The notes under the pieces: model-generated
The model's input: only the letters and a program-made list of their open reading frames with translations
Database searches by the model: none
Told to the model about the DNA's origin: nothing
Part shown: positions 8,622 through 19,276 of the stretch, one piece after another
Position numbering within the stretch: position 1 is the stretch's first letter
How the letters are laid out: every line of letters starts with the position of its first letter
Assembly (NCBI GenBank): GCA_965204415.1
Contig: CBDBEL010000003.1
Span: forward strand, 1 to 64,000
Direction: 5' to 3'
Source: Aldehydirespirator sp965204415
Lineage (GTDB): Bacteria > Actinomycetota > Acidimicrobiia > Acidimicrobiales > Aldehydirespiratoraceae
Length of the DNA stretch: 64,000 nt
Made by a program: the position numbers and the translations under genes

Positions 8622-8807
8622 TCCCGGATGCAATCATTGCGATCATCGGCGATAGTCACCAAAAAACGCGAAGAAAGCCGGACGGGTGCCGCGGAGCGCA
8701 CCAGCGGGTCAGCCTCCCGGATGCAATCATTGCGAGAATCGGCAATAGTCACCAAAAAATGCGAAGAAGGCGGGAGGGGCGGCGCGGATTGCATTGCCGG
8801 GTCAGCC
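8622..8807. repeat. Two tandem 93-bp units between nuoM and nuoN
   Basis: Units 8622-8714 and 8715-8807 match at roughly 84% of positions by my count. Each contains the palindrome GCAATCATTGC, a run of six A's (six T's on the coding strand) and, at one end, the sequence around the nuoM stop (GGCTGACCC on the minus strand). The second unit overlaps the real nuoM stop at 8802-8804, so the first unit carries a decayed copy of the gene end. The array fills nearly all of the nuoM-nuoN gap. Each unit is 31 codons long and open in one frame on the minus strand. Confidence 0.88.
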
Positions 8808-10349
8808 TCCGGACGCCAGCAGGCCGACCACCGCCGGGTCGGTCACGTCGAAGATCAGGCCCGGCGCCACGCCGAACAGGATGATGCCCACCAGCAGCGG
8901 CGCCCAGGAGATCCACTCGGTGCGGGTGACGTCGACGATGTCGTCGCTGTCGGCGAACTCCTCGGGGGGCGCGCCCATGGCGGTGCGCTGCAACAGCCAC
9001 AGCAGGTAGCCGGCGGCCAGCACCGTGCCCACCGCGGCCACCACCATGTAGGTCCGGAAGGTCTCGACCGGCAGGCCCACCGCGGGCGAGTAGGCCGACA
9101 GGATGGCCGGGAACTCGCCCCAGAAGCCCGCCAGGCCGGGCAGGCCCAGCGACGCCATCGACACGAACCCCAGGATCCAGCCCATCCGGGGCGCCTGGAC
9201 CAGCATCCCGCCCAGCCGGCGGATCTCGAGGGTGTGGTAGCGCTCCTTCACCGAGCCGGCCAGGAAGAACAGCATCCCGGTGATGATCCCGTGAGCGACC
9301 ATGCCGAAGATGGCCGCGTTGATCCCGAAGTCGGTGAGCGTGGCGATGCCGAGCATCACGAAGCCCATGTGGGCCACCGACGAGAAGGCGATCAGGCGCT
9401 TCATGTCGGTCTGGGCCAGGCAACCCAGCGCTCCGTAGATGATGCCGATCACCGCCAGCAGGCCGATCCACGGCGCCCACGCCTCGGCGCCGTCGGGGAG
9501 CATGGGCACCGCGATGCGCACGAACCCGTAGGTCCCCAGCTTCAACAGGATCGCGGCCAGGATCACCGACCCCACCGTGGGCGCCTCGGTGTGGGCGTCG
9601 GGCAGCCAAGTGTGGAACGGGAACATCGGCACCTTCACACCGAAGCCGATGAACATGCCGGCGAAGATCCAGATCTGAGTCGCACCCAGGATGCCGGCGC
9701 CGGCCACGTCGGTCAGTACCCGCATGTCGAAGGTGCGCAGCGAATCGCCGGTGGCCGGGTCGGTGGACAGGAAGAACAGCGCCAGGAACGACAGCAGCAT
9801 CAGCGCCGAGCCGAACAGGGTGAACAGGAAGAACTTGATCGACGCGTAGCGCCGGTTCTCGCCGCCCCACACCGCGATCATGAAGAACATGGGCAGCAGC
9901 ACGACCTCGAAGAACACGAAGAACAGGATCAGGTCCTGGGCCACGAAGGTGCCCACCATGCCCGTCTCGAGGATGAGCATCAGGATGAAGAACGCCTTGG
10001 GGTTGCCGGGCTCGGGTATGTGGTCCCACGAGTAGACCACGCACAGCGGCACCACCACCAGGGTGAGCGCCATGAGCGGAAGCGAGATCCCGTCCAGCCC
10101 GAGGATGTAGCGGCTGTTGATGACCTCGATCCAGCGGGCGTCCACCACGTACTGGAGGGCCCCGGCGTTGCCGTAGTCGAAGTCGAGCATCAGCAGGCCG
10201 CCGATCACCATCGCGGCCAGCGACGACAGCAGGGCCAACTGCTTGAGGAGCTTCTCCTCGGCGGCCTGGACCGCCATCATCACCAGCGCCCCGACCAGCG
10301 GGACGAAGGTGACCGCGGTGAGGCCCCAATCATTGAGAAAGTCGGTCAT
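8802..10349 (-). CDS. nuoM: NADH-quinone oxidoreductase subunit M (11-subunit operon)
   Basis: A 515-residue polytopic membrane protein with classical NuoM features: SWDHIPEPGNPKAFF, VPMFPFHTWLPDAHTEAPTVGSV (the buried Lys/His/Glu proton channel) and RLIAFSSVAHMGFVMLG. It is one of the three antiporter-like proton pumps of the complex I membrane arm. Start ATG 10349. The nuoL stop lies 68 bp upstream on the coding strand and a 93-bp tandem repeat follows the gene. The second copy is at 29253-30869. Confidence 0.95.
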   Translation of the reverse strand: MTDFLNDWGLTAVTFVPLVGALVMMAVQAAEEKLLKQLALLSSLAAMVIGGLLMLDFDYGNAGALQYVVDARWIEVINSRYILGLDGISLPLMALTLVVVPLCVVYSWDHIPEPGNPKAFFILMLILETGMVGTFVAQDLILFFVFFEVVLLPMFFMIAVWGGENRRYASIKFFLFTLFGSALMLLSFLALFFLSTDPATGDSLRTFDMRVLTDVAGAGILGATQIWIFAGMFIGFGVKVPMFPFHTWLPDAHTEAPTVGSVILAAILLKLGTYGFVRIAVPMLPDGAEAWAPWIGLLAVIGIIYGALGCLAQTDMKRLIAFSSVAHMGFVMLGIATLTDFGINAAIFGMVAHGIITGMLFFLAGSVKERYHTLEIRRLGGMLVQAPRMGWILGFVSMASLGLPGLAGFWGEFPAILSAYSPAVGLPVETFRTYMVVAAVGTVLAAGYLLWLLQRTAMGAPPEEFADSDDIVDVTRTEWISWAPLLVGIILFGVAPGLIFDVTDPAVVGLLASGG

Positions 10350-10417
10350 GGTTCGGTCCTAGAGGCTCCTGGTTTCTGCGGGGGTTTCAGGGTCGGTCAC
10401 GATCTCGGTCACAGGGG

Positions 10418-12601
<2,184 letters not shown>

Positions 12602-12609
12602 GGCTTCCC

Positions 12610-12909
12610 TCAGCCCTTGAGCAGATCGGCCTCGGTGAGGTCGATGCTTCGGCGGTTGCGGTATATGAGCAGCACGATGGCCAGGCCGATGCCCACCTCG
12701 GCCGCGGCCACCGCGATCACGAACAGGGCGAACACCTCGCCGGCCACGTTGTCGCGGAAGGCCCCGAAGGCGACCAGGTTGATGTTGACGGAGTTGAGGA
12801 TGATCTCCACCGACATCAGGACCATGATCCCGTTGCGCCGGGCCAGCACGCCGTACACGCCGATGCAGAACAAGATCGCGGCGAGCAGAAGGAACTGGTT
12901 CAGGATCAC
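12610..12909 (-). CDS. nuoK: NADH-quinone oxidoreductase subunit K (11-subunit operon)
   Basis: A 99-residue protein with three membrane helices, the standard NuoK size. The conserved Glu residues of the proton path are in MSVEIILNSVN and AAAEVGIGLAIV. Start GTG 12909. It sits between nuoJ and nuoL with gaps of under 10 bp. Counterpart: 32749-33066. Confidence 0.95.
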   Translation of the reverse strand: MILNQFLLLAAILFCIGVYGVLARRNGIMVLMSVEIILNSVNINLVAFGAFRDNVAGEVFALFVIAVAAAEVGIGLAIVLLIYRNRRSIDLTEADLLKG

Positions 12910-12918
12910 GGCCCGCCC

Positions 12919-13458
12919 CTACTCCTTGCGGGCCACGACGATGGCGCCGATCAGGGCGGCCAGCAGCAGCACCGAGACCGCCTCGAAGGCCACGATGTAC
13001 TGGCTGAAGATGGCGTCGGACACGACCCCGAAGCGCTGGGGCTCGTCGATCACCACCCGGGTGTCGGAGTAGCTGTCGATCAGCGCGATGCCCATCACCA
13101 CGGCCAGCAGCACCGCCACCAGGCTGGCCATGAGCCGCTTCTCGGTGGCGACCGAGTCGTCGTCCCCCATCGAGGCCTTGGTGAGCATGATGCCGAAGAG
13201 GAACAGCACGATGATGGCGCCGATGTACACCAGCACCTGGGTGACGGCCACGAACTCCGAGCCCAGCAGGATGAACTGGGCCGCCGCGCCGGCCAGGACC
13301 AGCACCAGCCACAGCGCGGCGTGCACCACGTTGCGGGTGGTCACGCAGCGGATGGCGGACACGATCATCACCAGCGCGATCACGCCGAAGAAAACGTTCT
13401 GCGCGACGAACAGGTCGCCGCTCGCCGCGCCCGCAGCCAGCACGCCCGCCAGCGTCAT
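12919..13458 (-). CDS. nuoJ: NADH-quinone oxidoreductase subunit J (11-subunit operon)
   Basis: A 179-residue protein with five predicted membrane helices. The QVLVYIGAIIVLFLFGIML segment is the hallmark TM3 with the pi-bulge of NuoJ. The ATG at 13458 sits in an ACATGA context identical to the context of the upstream nuoI stop, because a 50-bp duplication separates the two. NuoJ helps couple quinone chemistry to the proton pumps. Counterpart: 33080-33640. Confidence 0.95.
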   Translation of the reverse strand: MTLAGVLAAGAASGDLFVAQNVFFGVIALVMIVSAIRCVTTRNVVHAALWLVLVLAGAAAQFILLGSEFVAVTQVLVYIGAIIVLFLFGIMLTKASMGDDDSVATEKRLMASLVAVLLAVVMGIALIDSYSDTRVVIDEPQRFGVVSDAIFSQYIVAFEAVSVLLLAALIGAIVVARKE

Positions 13459-13520
13459 GTGGGCGGCACCCCAGCGGCGCGCGAAGCGTCGACGATCACG
13501 GTGCTCATGTGGGCGGCACC
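13456..13520. repeat. Duplicated nuoI/nuoJ junction (50-bp period)
   Basis: The 15-mer CATGTGGGCGGCACC occurs at 13456-13470 and 13506-13520. On the coding strand it reads GGTGCCGCCCACATG. In one copy it ends nuoI (K-V-P-P-T-stop), in the other its ATG starts nuoJ. The ancestral arrangement was probably a direct ATGA overlap of stop and start, split apart by the duplication. Confidence 0.8.
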
Positions 13521-14047
13521 TTCGCCTTCTTGGCCACGGAGCCCGGCTCGTAGTCCTCGAAGTCGGGCACGGTCTCCATCCACTCCGTCAGGCGCTCCTT
13601 GTCGTGGAGCAGGTCGGCGATGCGGGGCTCGGAGAACTCGTACTCGGGGCTCCAGAACAGCGCCTCGAACGGGCACACGTCCACGCAGATGCCACAGAAC
13701 ATGCACAGCGCGTAGTCGATGTCGAAGCGGTCGAGGATGTTCACCTGGCGGGGCTTGCCCCCGGCCCGGCGCGGCGGCGCCTTCTCCTTGTGGCCCTCGA
13801 TGTAGATGCACCAGTCGGGGCACTCGCGAGCGCACAGCATGCAGGCGGTGCAGTTGCCCTCGTGAAGGGCGATCACGCCCCGGGCCCGGGTGGGGGGCGC
13901 CTCCTTGACGTGGGGGTACTGCACGGTGGCCGCGCCCTTGGTCGGCGCGGGCACCAGCGTGCGCATCCCCCGCTTGGGGAACACCGTGCGAACCACAGTG
14001 GAGCCGGTCACCACCAGCCCCTTGATCAGTCCCGGCACCAGAGCCAT
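13505..14047 (-). CDS. nuoI: NADH-quinone oxidoreductase subunit I, 2x[4Fe-4S] (11-subunit operon)
   Basis: A 180-residue peripheral-arm subunit with two ferredoxin-type motifs, CTACMLCARECP and CMFCGICVDVCP, which bind clusters N6a and N6b leading electrons to NuoB. The ATG at 14047 overlaps the nuoH stop (TGATG). A GTG one codon upstream is the alternative. The C-terminal tail differs from the counterpart at 33784-34407. Confidence 0.95.
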   Translation of the reverse strand: MALVPGLIKGLVVTGSTVVRTVFPKRGMRTLVPAPTKGAATVQYPHVKEAPPTRARGVIALHEGNCTACMLCARECPDWCIYIEGHKEKAPPRRAGGKPRQVNILDRFDIDYALCMFCGICVDVCPFEALFWSPEYEFSEPRIADLLHDKERLTEWMETVPDFEDYEPGSVAKKAKVPPT

Positions 14048-15078
14048 CACACCACCACCTTGAGCACGCCGGTGACCACGATGTTGGCCAGCGCCAGCGG
14101 CACCAGGAACTTCCAGGCCAGGCGCTGCAGCTGGTCCTCCCGGAACCGGGGGAACGTGAACCGGACCCAGAAGACCACGAACGACAGGACCACCACCTTG
14201 CCCACCAGCACCAGCGGGCCGAGCACGTTGAAGAGGTTGTCGGCCGGGTCGAGGAACGGCACGTACCAGCCGCCGAGGAACAGCACCGCGGCGATGGCCG
14301 AGAACACGCCCGCGGTGGCGAACTCGCCGATGAAGAACAGCAGGAAGCGCAGACCGGAGTACTCGGTCATGTAGCCGGTGACCAGCTCCGACTCGGCCAC
14401 CGGCATGTCGAAGGGGGTCTGGGTGAGCTCGGCCTGCATGGCGATCATGAAGATCACGAAGCCGACGAACTGGGTGAGGATGAACGGGTTGCCGATCATC
14501 CCCCAGCCGAAGATCTCGCCGTTGGCCTGGGCCAGCACGATCCCCTGGAGGTTCATGGTCTCGGCCTGGATGACCACCCCGACCACGGCCAGCAGCAAGG
14601 GCAGTTCGTAGGCGATGAGCTGGCCGGTGGCCCGCAGCCCGCCGAGCAGGGAGTACTTCGACGCCGAGCCCCAGCCGGCCATCAGTATCCCGATCACCGA
14701 CACCGAGCCGACCGCCATGGCCAGGTAGATCCCGAGGTCGTTGGAGATGAACCAGGCGTCGGGGCCGCCCGGCAGCACGACCAGCAGCAGGAACGTGGAG
14801 GTGAGCACCACGAACGGGGCCGCCTTGAACACGAACCGGTCGGCCCGGGCCGGGACGATGTCCTCCTTCTGGAGGAACTTGCCGATCTCGGCCATGAGCT
14901 GGAGCGAGCCGTAGGGACCGGCCTCCATGGGGCCGAGGCGGCTCTGCATGAAGCTGACCATCTTGAACAGGTGGGCGTACACCAGCGTGCCCGCCACCAG
15001 CAGCACCGCCACCAGGCCGGCGGCCACCCGGATGATGGTGGCCTGCCAGTACGACAGCTCCGCCAGCACCGCGATCAT
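14047..15078 (-). CDS. nuoH: NADH-quinone oxidoreductase subunit H (11-subunit operon)
   Basis: A 343-residue, ~8-helix membrane subunit that forms the quinone-binding chamber with NuoB and NuoD. Visible signatures are MQSRLGPMEAGPYGSLQ, KEDIVPARADRFVFK and TQTPFDMPVAESELVTGY, with the acidic residues of the E-channel. Start ATG 15078. The 138-bp gap to nuoD contains a degenerate 47-bp tandem array derived from this start region. The counterpart (34409-35695) is 85 residues longer. Confidence 0.95.
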   Translation of the reverse strand: MIAVLAELSYWQATIIRVAAGLVAVLLVAGTLVYAHLFKMVSFMQSRLGPMEAGPYGSLQLMAEIGKFLQKEDIVPARADRFVFKAAPFVVLTSTFLLLVVLPGGPDAWFISNDLGIYLAMAVGSVSVIGILMAGWGSASKYSLLGGLRATGQLIAYELPLLLAVVGVVIQAETMNLQGIVLAQANGEIFGWGMIGNPFILTQFVGFVIFMIAMQAELTQTPFDMPVAESELVTGYMTEYSGLRFLLFFIGEFATAGVFSAIAAVLFLGGWYVPFLDPADNLFNVLGPLVLVGKVVVLSFVVFWVRFTFPRFREDQLQRLAWKFLVPLALANIVVTGVLKVVV

Positions 15079-15225
15079 CGGTCAGCTCCCACGGCGGTCG
15101 TAGACCCAGCCCGCCGCATCATCGCCGGGTCAAACCCATCGACGGTCCCGAGTCCAGCGCGTCGCGCGATCATCGGTCAGCCCTCATGAGCGTCGCGGTC
15201 TCAGCGCGTCGCAGGATCATCGGTC
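15073..15225. repeat. Degenerate ~47-bp tandem array between nuoD and nuoH
   Basis: GATCATCGGTC occurs at 15073, 15168 and 15215, with a weaker copy (CATCATCGCCGGGTC) near 15116, giving a ~47-bp period. Copies at the ends overlap the nuoH start (ATGATC on the coding strand) and the nuoD stop (GACCGATGA). The inner copies are decayed junction sequences, and they fill the whole intergenic gap. Confidence 0.7.
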
Positions 15226-16386
15226 GATGTCTCCGAGGATGAAGTAGAGGCTTCCCAGGATGGTGATGATGTCGGGCACGTAGACCCCCTTGAGCAGCCA
15301 GGGGGTGATCGAGACGTTGGAGAACGACGCCGAGCGGATCTTCACCCGGAACGGGTTCAGGTCCCCCTTGGACACCACGTAGTAGCCCATCACGCCGAGG
15401 GGGTTCTCGGTCTCGACGTAGGCCTCGCCCGCGGGCACCTTGATGATGACCGGCACCTTGGCCATGATCGGCCCCGAGGGGATCCCGTCGAGCAGCTGGT
15501 CGACGATCCTGGTGGCCTCCCGGGTCTCCTGGAGCCTCACCCAGAACCGGGCGAAGGAGTCGCCGTCGGGATGGGTCCACACCTTCCAGTCGACCTGGTC
15601 GTGGACCAGCCCGCAGGGGCGGTCGCGGCGCACGTCCCAGTCCACGCCCGAGGCCCGGATGTTGGCCCCGGACAAGCCGTAGGACAGCCCGACGTCGGGC
15701 GGGATCACGCCGATGCCCCGGGTTCGGGCCTGAAAGATCTCGTTGCCCTCCACGAGCTCCTCGATCTCGTCGCAGAAGTTGCGGATCTTGCGCATCGCCT
15801 GGCGGGTCTCGGCCACCCAGCCCGCCGGCAGGTCGTCCTTGAGACCGCCGATGCGGTCGAAGTTGGGGTGGAAGCGCCCGCCGGTGGCGGCCTCGATCTG
15901 GTTGAGCACATGCTCGCGGTCCCGGAAGGCGAAGAAGACCGGGGTGATGGCGCCCACCTGCACGGCCATGTCGCCCAGGAACAGCGTGATGTTGGCGATC
16001 CGGCTCAACTCGAACAGGATGGTGCGGATCCACTGGGCCCGGGGCGGGGCCTCCACCTCCATGAGGCGCTCTGCGGCCAGGATGAAGGGCACCTCGTTGG
16101 CGAAGCTGCCCAGCCAGTCGATGCGGTTGATCAGGGTGGTCACTTGCGGGTAGGTGCGCACCTCGGCCAGCTTCTCGTAGCCGCGGTGCATGTAGCCCAT
16201 GACCGGATCGGCCGACACCACCTGCTCGCCGTCGAGCTTGGCGACGATGCGCAGCGTGCCGTGGGTGGCGGGATGCTGGGGGCCGATGTTGAGGGTCATG
16301 CCCTCGGTCTCGATCTCCAGGTTCACCCGGGCGTCGGCGGCCTGCGCGGCGATGTAGCTGAGCTGCTGGCGCTCGGTGACGGTCAC
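15217..16386 (-). CDS. nuoD: NADH-quinone oxidoreductase subunit D (11-subunit operon)
   Basis: A 389-residue peripheral subunit of the [NiFe]-hydrogenase large-subunit fold. It has the GPQHPATHGTLR quinone-site loop, GYMHRGYEKLAE and the C-terminal FILGDIDR ending. Together with NuoB it forms the quinone reduction site. The GTG start overlaps the nuoC stop by 4 bp (GTGA). Counterpart: 40770-42104, which has GPSHPSTHGVLR and an N-terminal extension. Confidence 0.95.
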   Translation of the reverse strand: MTVTERQQLSYIAAQAADARVNLEIETEGMTLNIGPQHPATHGTLRIVAKLDGEQVVSADPVMGYMHRGYEKLAEVRTYPQVTTLINRIDWLGSFANEVPFILAAERLMEVEAPPRAQWIRTILFELSRIANITLFLGDMAVQVGAITPVFFAFRDREHVLNQIEAATGGRFHPNFDRIGGLKDDLPAGWVAETRQAMRKIRNFCDEIEELVEGNEIFQARTRGIGVIPPDVGLSYGLSGANIRASGVDWDVRRDRPCGLVHDQVDWKVWTHPDGDSFARFWVRLQETREATRIVDQLLDGIPSGPIMAKVPVIIKVPAGEAYVETENPLGVMGYYVVSKGDLNPFRVKIRSASFSNVSITPWLLKGVYVPDIITILGSLYFILGDIDR

Positions 16387-17108
16387 TGGCCACTGCCCTC
16401 CGCGCCGGCCGCGGCGGGGTCGCCGTCGGAATCACCGGTCTCCTCGGGCATCAGCTCCACGTCGACGAGGCCGGGCCAGGGCTTCACCCGCCGGGCCAGC
16501 AGCGGGTAGTCCTTGCGCAGCGGGTGCCCCTCGAACTCGCCGGGAAGGTAGATGTGGCGCAGTCCGGGGTGGCCGTCGAAGGTGACCCCGAACATCTCCC
16601 AGGCCTCGCGCTCGTGCCAGTCGGCGCCGGGATAGGTGGGCACCCAGCTCCGAACGCGCAGATCCTCGGTGGGCAGGTCCGCCTTGGCGATCACCGAGCG
16701 GCCGGTGGTGACGTCGCTCACCCGGGCCAGCAGCTGGAAGCGGGTGTCGCCGCCGGAGACGCCGGTCTCGGTCGGCGGGGACTCCTTCGGCTCGGGCGGG
16801 TCGAGCACGTTGTCGACGGTGCTGTCCATGTCGCGCCCGAACGGCGACGGCATCCAGTCGATGGCCGACAGGAAGCTGAAGAAGGCGAAGCCCTCCTCGT
16901 CGCGCAGCCAGCCGGCGAGGTCGGCCCACGACTCGCGGTCGACCCGCAGCCACAGCTCGCCGGCGGCGATGTGCGACCCGACCAGCGCCTCGCCCAGCGC
17001 GCTTCGGGCCCGCTCCAGAAGGGCCTCGGCCTCGGCCGCGGCGTCGGCGTCGGCCGCTTCGGGCGCGTCGGCGGCGGGGGCGGCGTCAGTCGATGACAAT
17101 CGGCTCAC
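16383..17108 (-). CDS. nuoC: NADH-quinone oxidoreductase subunit C (11-subunit operon)
   Basis: A 241-residue 30-kDa-type subunit with an Ala/Asp-rich N-terminus, the core ending in WEMFGVTFDGHPGLRHIYLP and the GHPLRKDYPLL signature, plus an acidic tail. GTG 17108 lies only ~1 bp after GGAGG inside nuoB. TTG 17099 is ~10 bp after it and may be the true start, removing three residues. It overlaps nuoB by up to 23 bp. The counterpart (42118-42606) is shorter, at 162 residues. Confidence 0.92.
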   Translation of the reverse strand: MSRLSSTDAAPAADAPEAADADAAAEAEALLERARSALGEALVGSHIAAGELWLRVDRESWADLAGWLRDEEGFAFFSFLSAIDWMPSPFGRDMDSTVDNVLDPPEPKESPPTETGVSGGDTRFQLLARVSDVTTGRSVIAKADLPTEDLRVRSWVPTYPGADWHEREAWEMFGVTFDGHPGLRHIYLPGEFEGHPLRKDYPLLARRVKPWPGLVDVELMPEETGDSDGDPAAAGAEGSGQ

Positions 17109-17586
17109 CCCTCCAGCGCTCGCCCATGTCCTCGTTCTGGATGCGCTCCTGGAGCATCACGATCCCCTCGAGCAGGGCCTCGGGACGGGGCGGGCAGCCG
17201 GGCACGTACACGTCCACCGGCACGATCTGGTCGACCCCCTTGGTGACCGAGTAGCTGTCCCAGTAGGGCCCGCCGCAGTTGGCGCACGACCCCATGGAGA
17301 TCACGTACTTGGGGTCGGGCATCTGCTCGTAGAGCCGGCGCACCGACGGCGCCATCTTGTCGGTCACGGTTCCCGAGATCACCACCAGGTCGGCCTGGCG
17401 GGGGCTGGCGGGAAGGGGGATCACCCCCAGGCGCATCACGTCGTAGCGGGGCGAGCCGAAGGCCGCCCCCATCTCGATGGCGCAGCAGGCCAGGCCCCAC
17501 TGGTACACCCACAGCGAGTACTTGCGGCTCATGTTGAGCAGGGTGGACAGGGGCTTGGGGACCTTGCCCGATTCGACTAGACCCAT
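17086..17586 (-). CDS. nuoB: NADH-quinone oxidoreductase subunit B (11-subunit operon)
   Basis: A 166-residue subunit carrying cluster N2, the last electron carrier before quinone. The ligands are visible: the double Cys in GLACCAIEM, the Cys in SMGSCANCGG and the Cys in VPGCPPRPEAL. Start ATG 17586. The start sequence ATGGGTCTAG is nearly the same as the nuoA end (TGGGTCTAG), part of a 74-bp junction duplication. Counterpart: 42648-43244. Confidence 0.95.
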   Translation of the reverse strand: MGLVESGKVPKPLSTLLNMSRKYSLWVYQWGLACCAIEMGAAFGSPRYDVMRLGVIPLPASPRQADLVVISGTVTDKMAPSVRRLYEQMPDPKYVISMGSCANCGGPYWDSYSVTKGVDQIVPVDVYVPGCPPRPEALLEGIVMLQERIQNEDMGERWRGEPIVID

Positions 17587-17736
17587 CGGGACGCCCCCGC
17601 GACGAAGCTCGCGGCCGTACCCGTCTGACAGCCCATCACGCCCTGGATGCTCAGACCCATCGGGACGCCCCCGTCGAGCGGCTGGTGGCCATGCCCATCC
17701 GGCGGCCCGTCGAACTCGGCGACGCTAGACCCATCG
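17579..17736. repeat. 74-bp tandem units at the nuoA/nuoB junction
   Basis: AGACCCATCGGGACGCCCCC occurs at 17579 and 17653, and a shortened copy AGACCCATCG at 17727, so the period is 74 bp. The 17579 copy contains the nuoB start and the 17727 copy contains the nuoA stop. Outside the 20-bp core the two full units still match at about 60% of positions. The genes probably once overlapped at ATGGGTCTAG. Confidence 0.82.
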
Positions 17737-18090
17737 CAGCATTCTCTTGCGCCAGGCGTAGAGCAGGCCGAGCAGCAGGATGAAGATGAAGATGGCCATC
17801 TCGACCAAGCCGAACATCGCGTAGGCCTCCAGGCGGGCGGCCCACGGGAAGATGAAGACGGCCTCCACGTCGAACAGCACGAACAGCAGAGCGAAGACGT
17901 AGTAGCGGATGTTGGCCTGGGACCACATGTCCCCGACGGGATCCACGCCGGACTCGTAGTTCTCCACCTTGGCCGGGGTCGGACGGGACGGTCGCAGGAT
18001 GCGTCCCACGCCGAGCAGCGCCGCCACTATGACCACGCCGAGAGCCCCGAAGATGCCGACAGTCAGATAGCTGCGAAGGAACTCCGACAC
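17725..18090 (-). CDS. nuoA: NADH-quinone oxidoreductase subunit A (11-subunit operon)
   Basis: A 121-residue protein with three membrane helices, standard NuoA size. It has the conserved YESGVDPVGD loop and the FALLFVLFDVEAVFIFPWA segment with the acidic residues near the quinone cavity. GTG 18090 is chosen because the frame further upstream overlaps the next gene and lacks family similarity. This is the first gene of the 11-subunit operon. Counterpart: 43244-43747. Confidence 0.93.
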   Translation of the reverse strand: MSEFLRSYLTVGIFGALGVVIVAALLGVGRILRPSRPTPAKVENYESGVDPVGDMWSQANIRYYVFALLFVLFDVEAVFIFPWAARLEAYAMFGLVEMAIFIFILLLGLLYAWRKRMLRWV

Positions 18091-18173
18091 GGGCCGGAAG
18101 CCTACCGGCGCGGCGGCCCGCGACGCGTCAGCGCGCGGGCCGGCGGACCGAGCCCGCGCGGCGCTGCCTGTTG

Positions 18174-18626
18174 TCAGCCGAGAAGCACTACTCGGCGAGC
18201 CATCCAGGCCGCGCAACCCGACAGCACGACGGCCGGTCCCGGGCCGCTGGCCACCCACCCCAGCCGCAACATGGCACTGGCGTCTAACGGCGACCCTAGT
18301 TGATTGATGATCGCCAGCACACCGAGCAGGACAACTGCGACCGAGGCCCAATAGACCGCGAGCCGCAGCCGGGGGACCATGTCCTCGGCCGGCGTTGTGC
18401 ATACCGCGACGGCCGCACCCACCAGCAGGACGCCGGTCAGGACGTCGACGGCAGCGAGAGCCCTATGGTAGTCCTCCCACCAGGGAAAGGGACTACCGTA
18501 CGCGAAATACCAGATCATGGACGCCACCACCCGCAGCATCGCGGCAACCAGCAGCACCACGACCAGCACCTCCCGCGCCTCGTCCCAGGCCACCGACAGT
18601 GGTCTCCGGTCGCGTGCACCAGCCAT
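18174..18626 (-). CDS. Small integral membrane protein of unknown function
   Basis: A 150-residue protein with four predicted membrane helices (around residues 19-42, 58-78, 88-106 and 120-145 by hydrophobicity). I see no family motif. It lies 83 bp upstream of nuoA on the same strand and may share its transcript, but nothing links it to complex I. Start ATG 18626. Confidence 0.5.
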   Translation of the reverse strand: MAGARDRRPLSVAWDEAREVLVVVLLVAAMLRVVASMIWYFAYGSPFPWWEDYHRALAAVDVLTGVLLVGAAVAVCTTPAEDMVPRLRLAVYWASVAVVLLGVLAIINQLGSPLDASAMLRLGWVASGPGPAVVLSGCAAWMARRVVLLG

Positions 18627-18713
18627 GGCGGGAACTTACCCGCTGGGATGCGGCCCCGTCCGGTTGTGACTAGCGAGAGTTGGAGGTGGTCTCGCTAATG
18701 ATGCGGTCTCCTG

Positions 18714-19052
18714 TCAGCCTCCGACACCGGAGAGCGCGTCGGAGCGGGACCCGTGAACCGGGATGATCTTGTCGAAGCCGCTGATCTCGAATATCTCCCG
18801 GATCGACTCGGACAGCGAGCAGACGGCCATCTTGGCGTTCTGCTTCTGGAGCGTCTTGGCCACCAGTAGGACGACTCTCAGACCGGCGCTGCTGATGTAA
18901 GAGATGCCTTCGAAGTCCAGCACCATCCCCGTGTCGTCCGGAGTGATGGCCGCTTCGAGAGCCTCATGGAACTCCAGGGCGTTGGCACCGTCGACCCGGC
19001 CCTCAGCCACTGCGATCAATGCTCCACCCTGCCTCTCAGTGCTGATATTCAA
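18714..19052 (-). CDS. STAS-domain anti-sigma factor antagonist
   Basis: A 112-residue single STAS domain, the length of SpoIIAA/RsbV proteins. The segment GISYISSAGLRVVLL contains the conserved phosphorylatable Ser (second Ser of SSAG, residue 55), where a partner kinase would switch it off. The C-terminal half (SESIREIFEISGFDKIIPV) is typical. No cognate kinase/anti-sigma factor gene is adjacent. It is divergent from the antiporter gene across a 224-bp region in which I see no clear promoter motif. Confidence 0.88.
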   Translation of the reverse strand: MNISTERQGGALIAVAEGRVDGANALEFHEALEAAITPDDTGMVLDFEGISYISSAGLRVVLLVAKTLQKQNAKMAVCSLSESIREIFEISGFDKIIPVHGSRSDALSGVGG

Positions 19053-19276
19053 TGGACCGCGTCTCCTCGGTTATAGCGAACCAACCGCCGGCTGACCGTA
19101 GCCGCCGAACGGAGCAACATGCTAGCCCGGCCGCGCGGTGCGCGCCTACCGAGCACTCCCGTCCATCCTGTCACTGCGAACTCATCAACCGCTGGACGAC
19201 CCGACTCAGACCCAGCAATACTTGACGAACTACTGTTGACCGCTGTTTCGGCAGCCACACCGGGGGTGCGCTTCGA

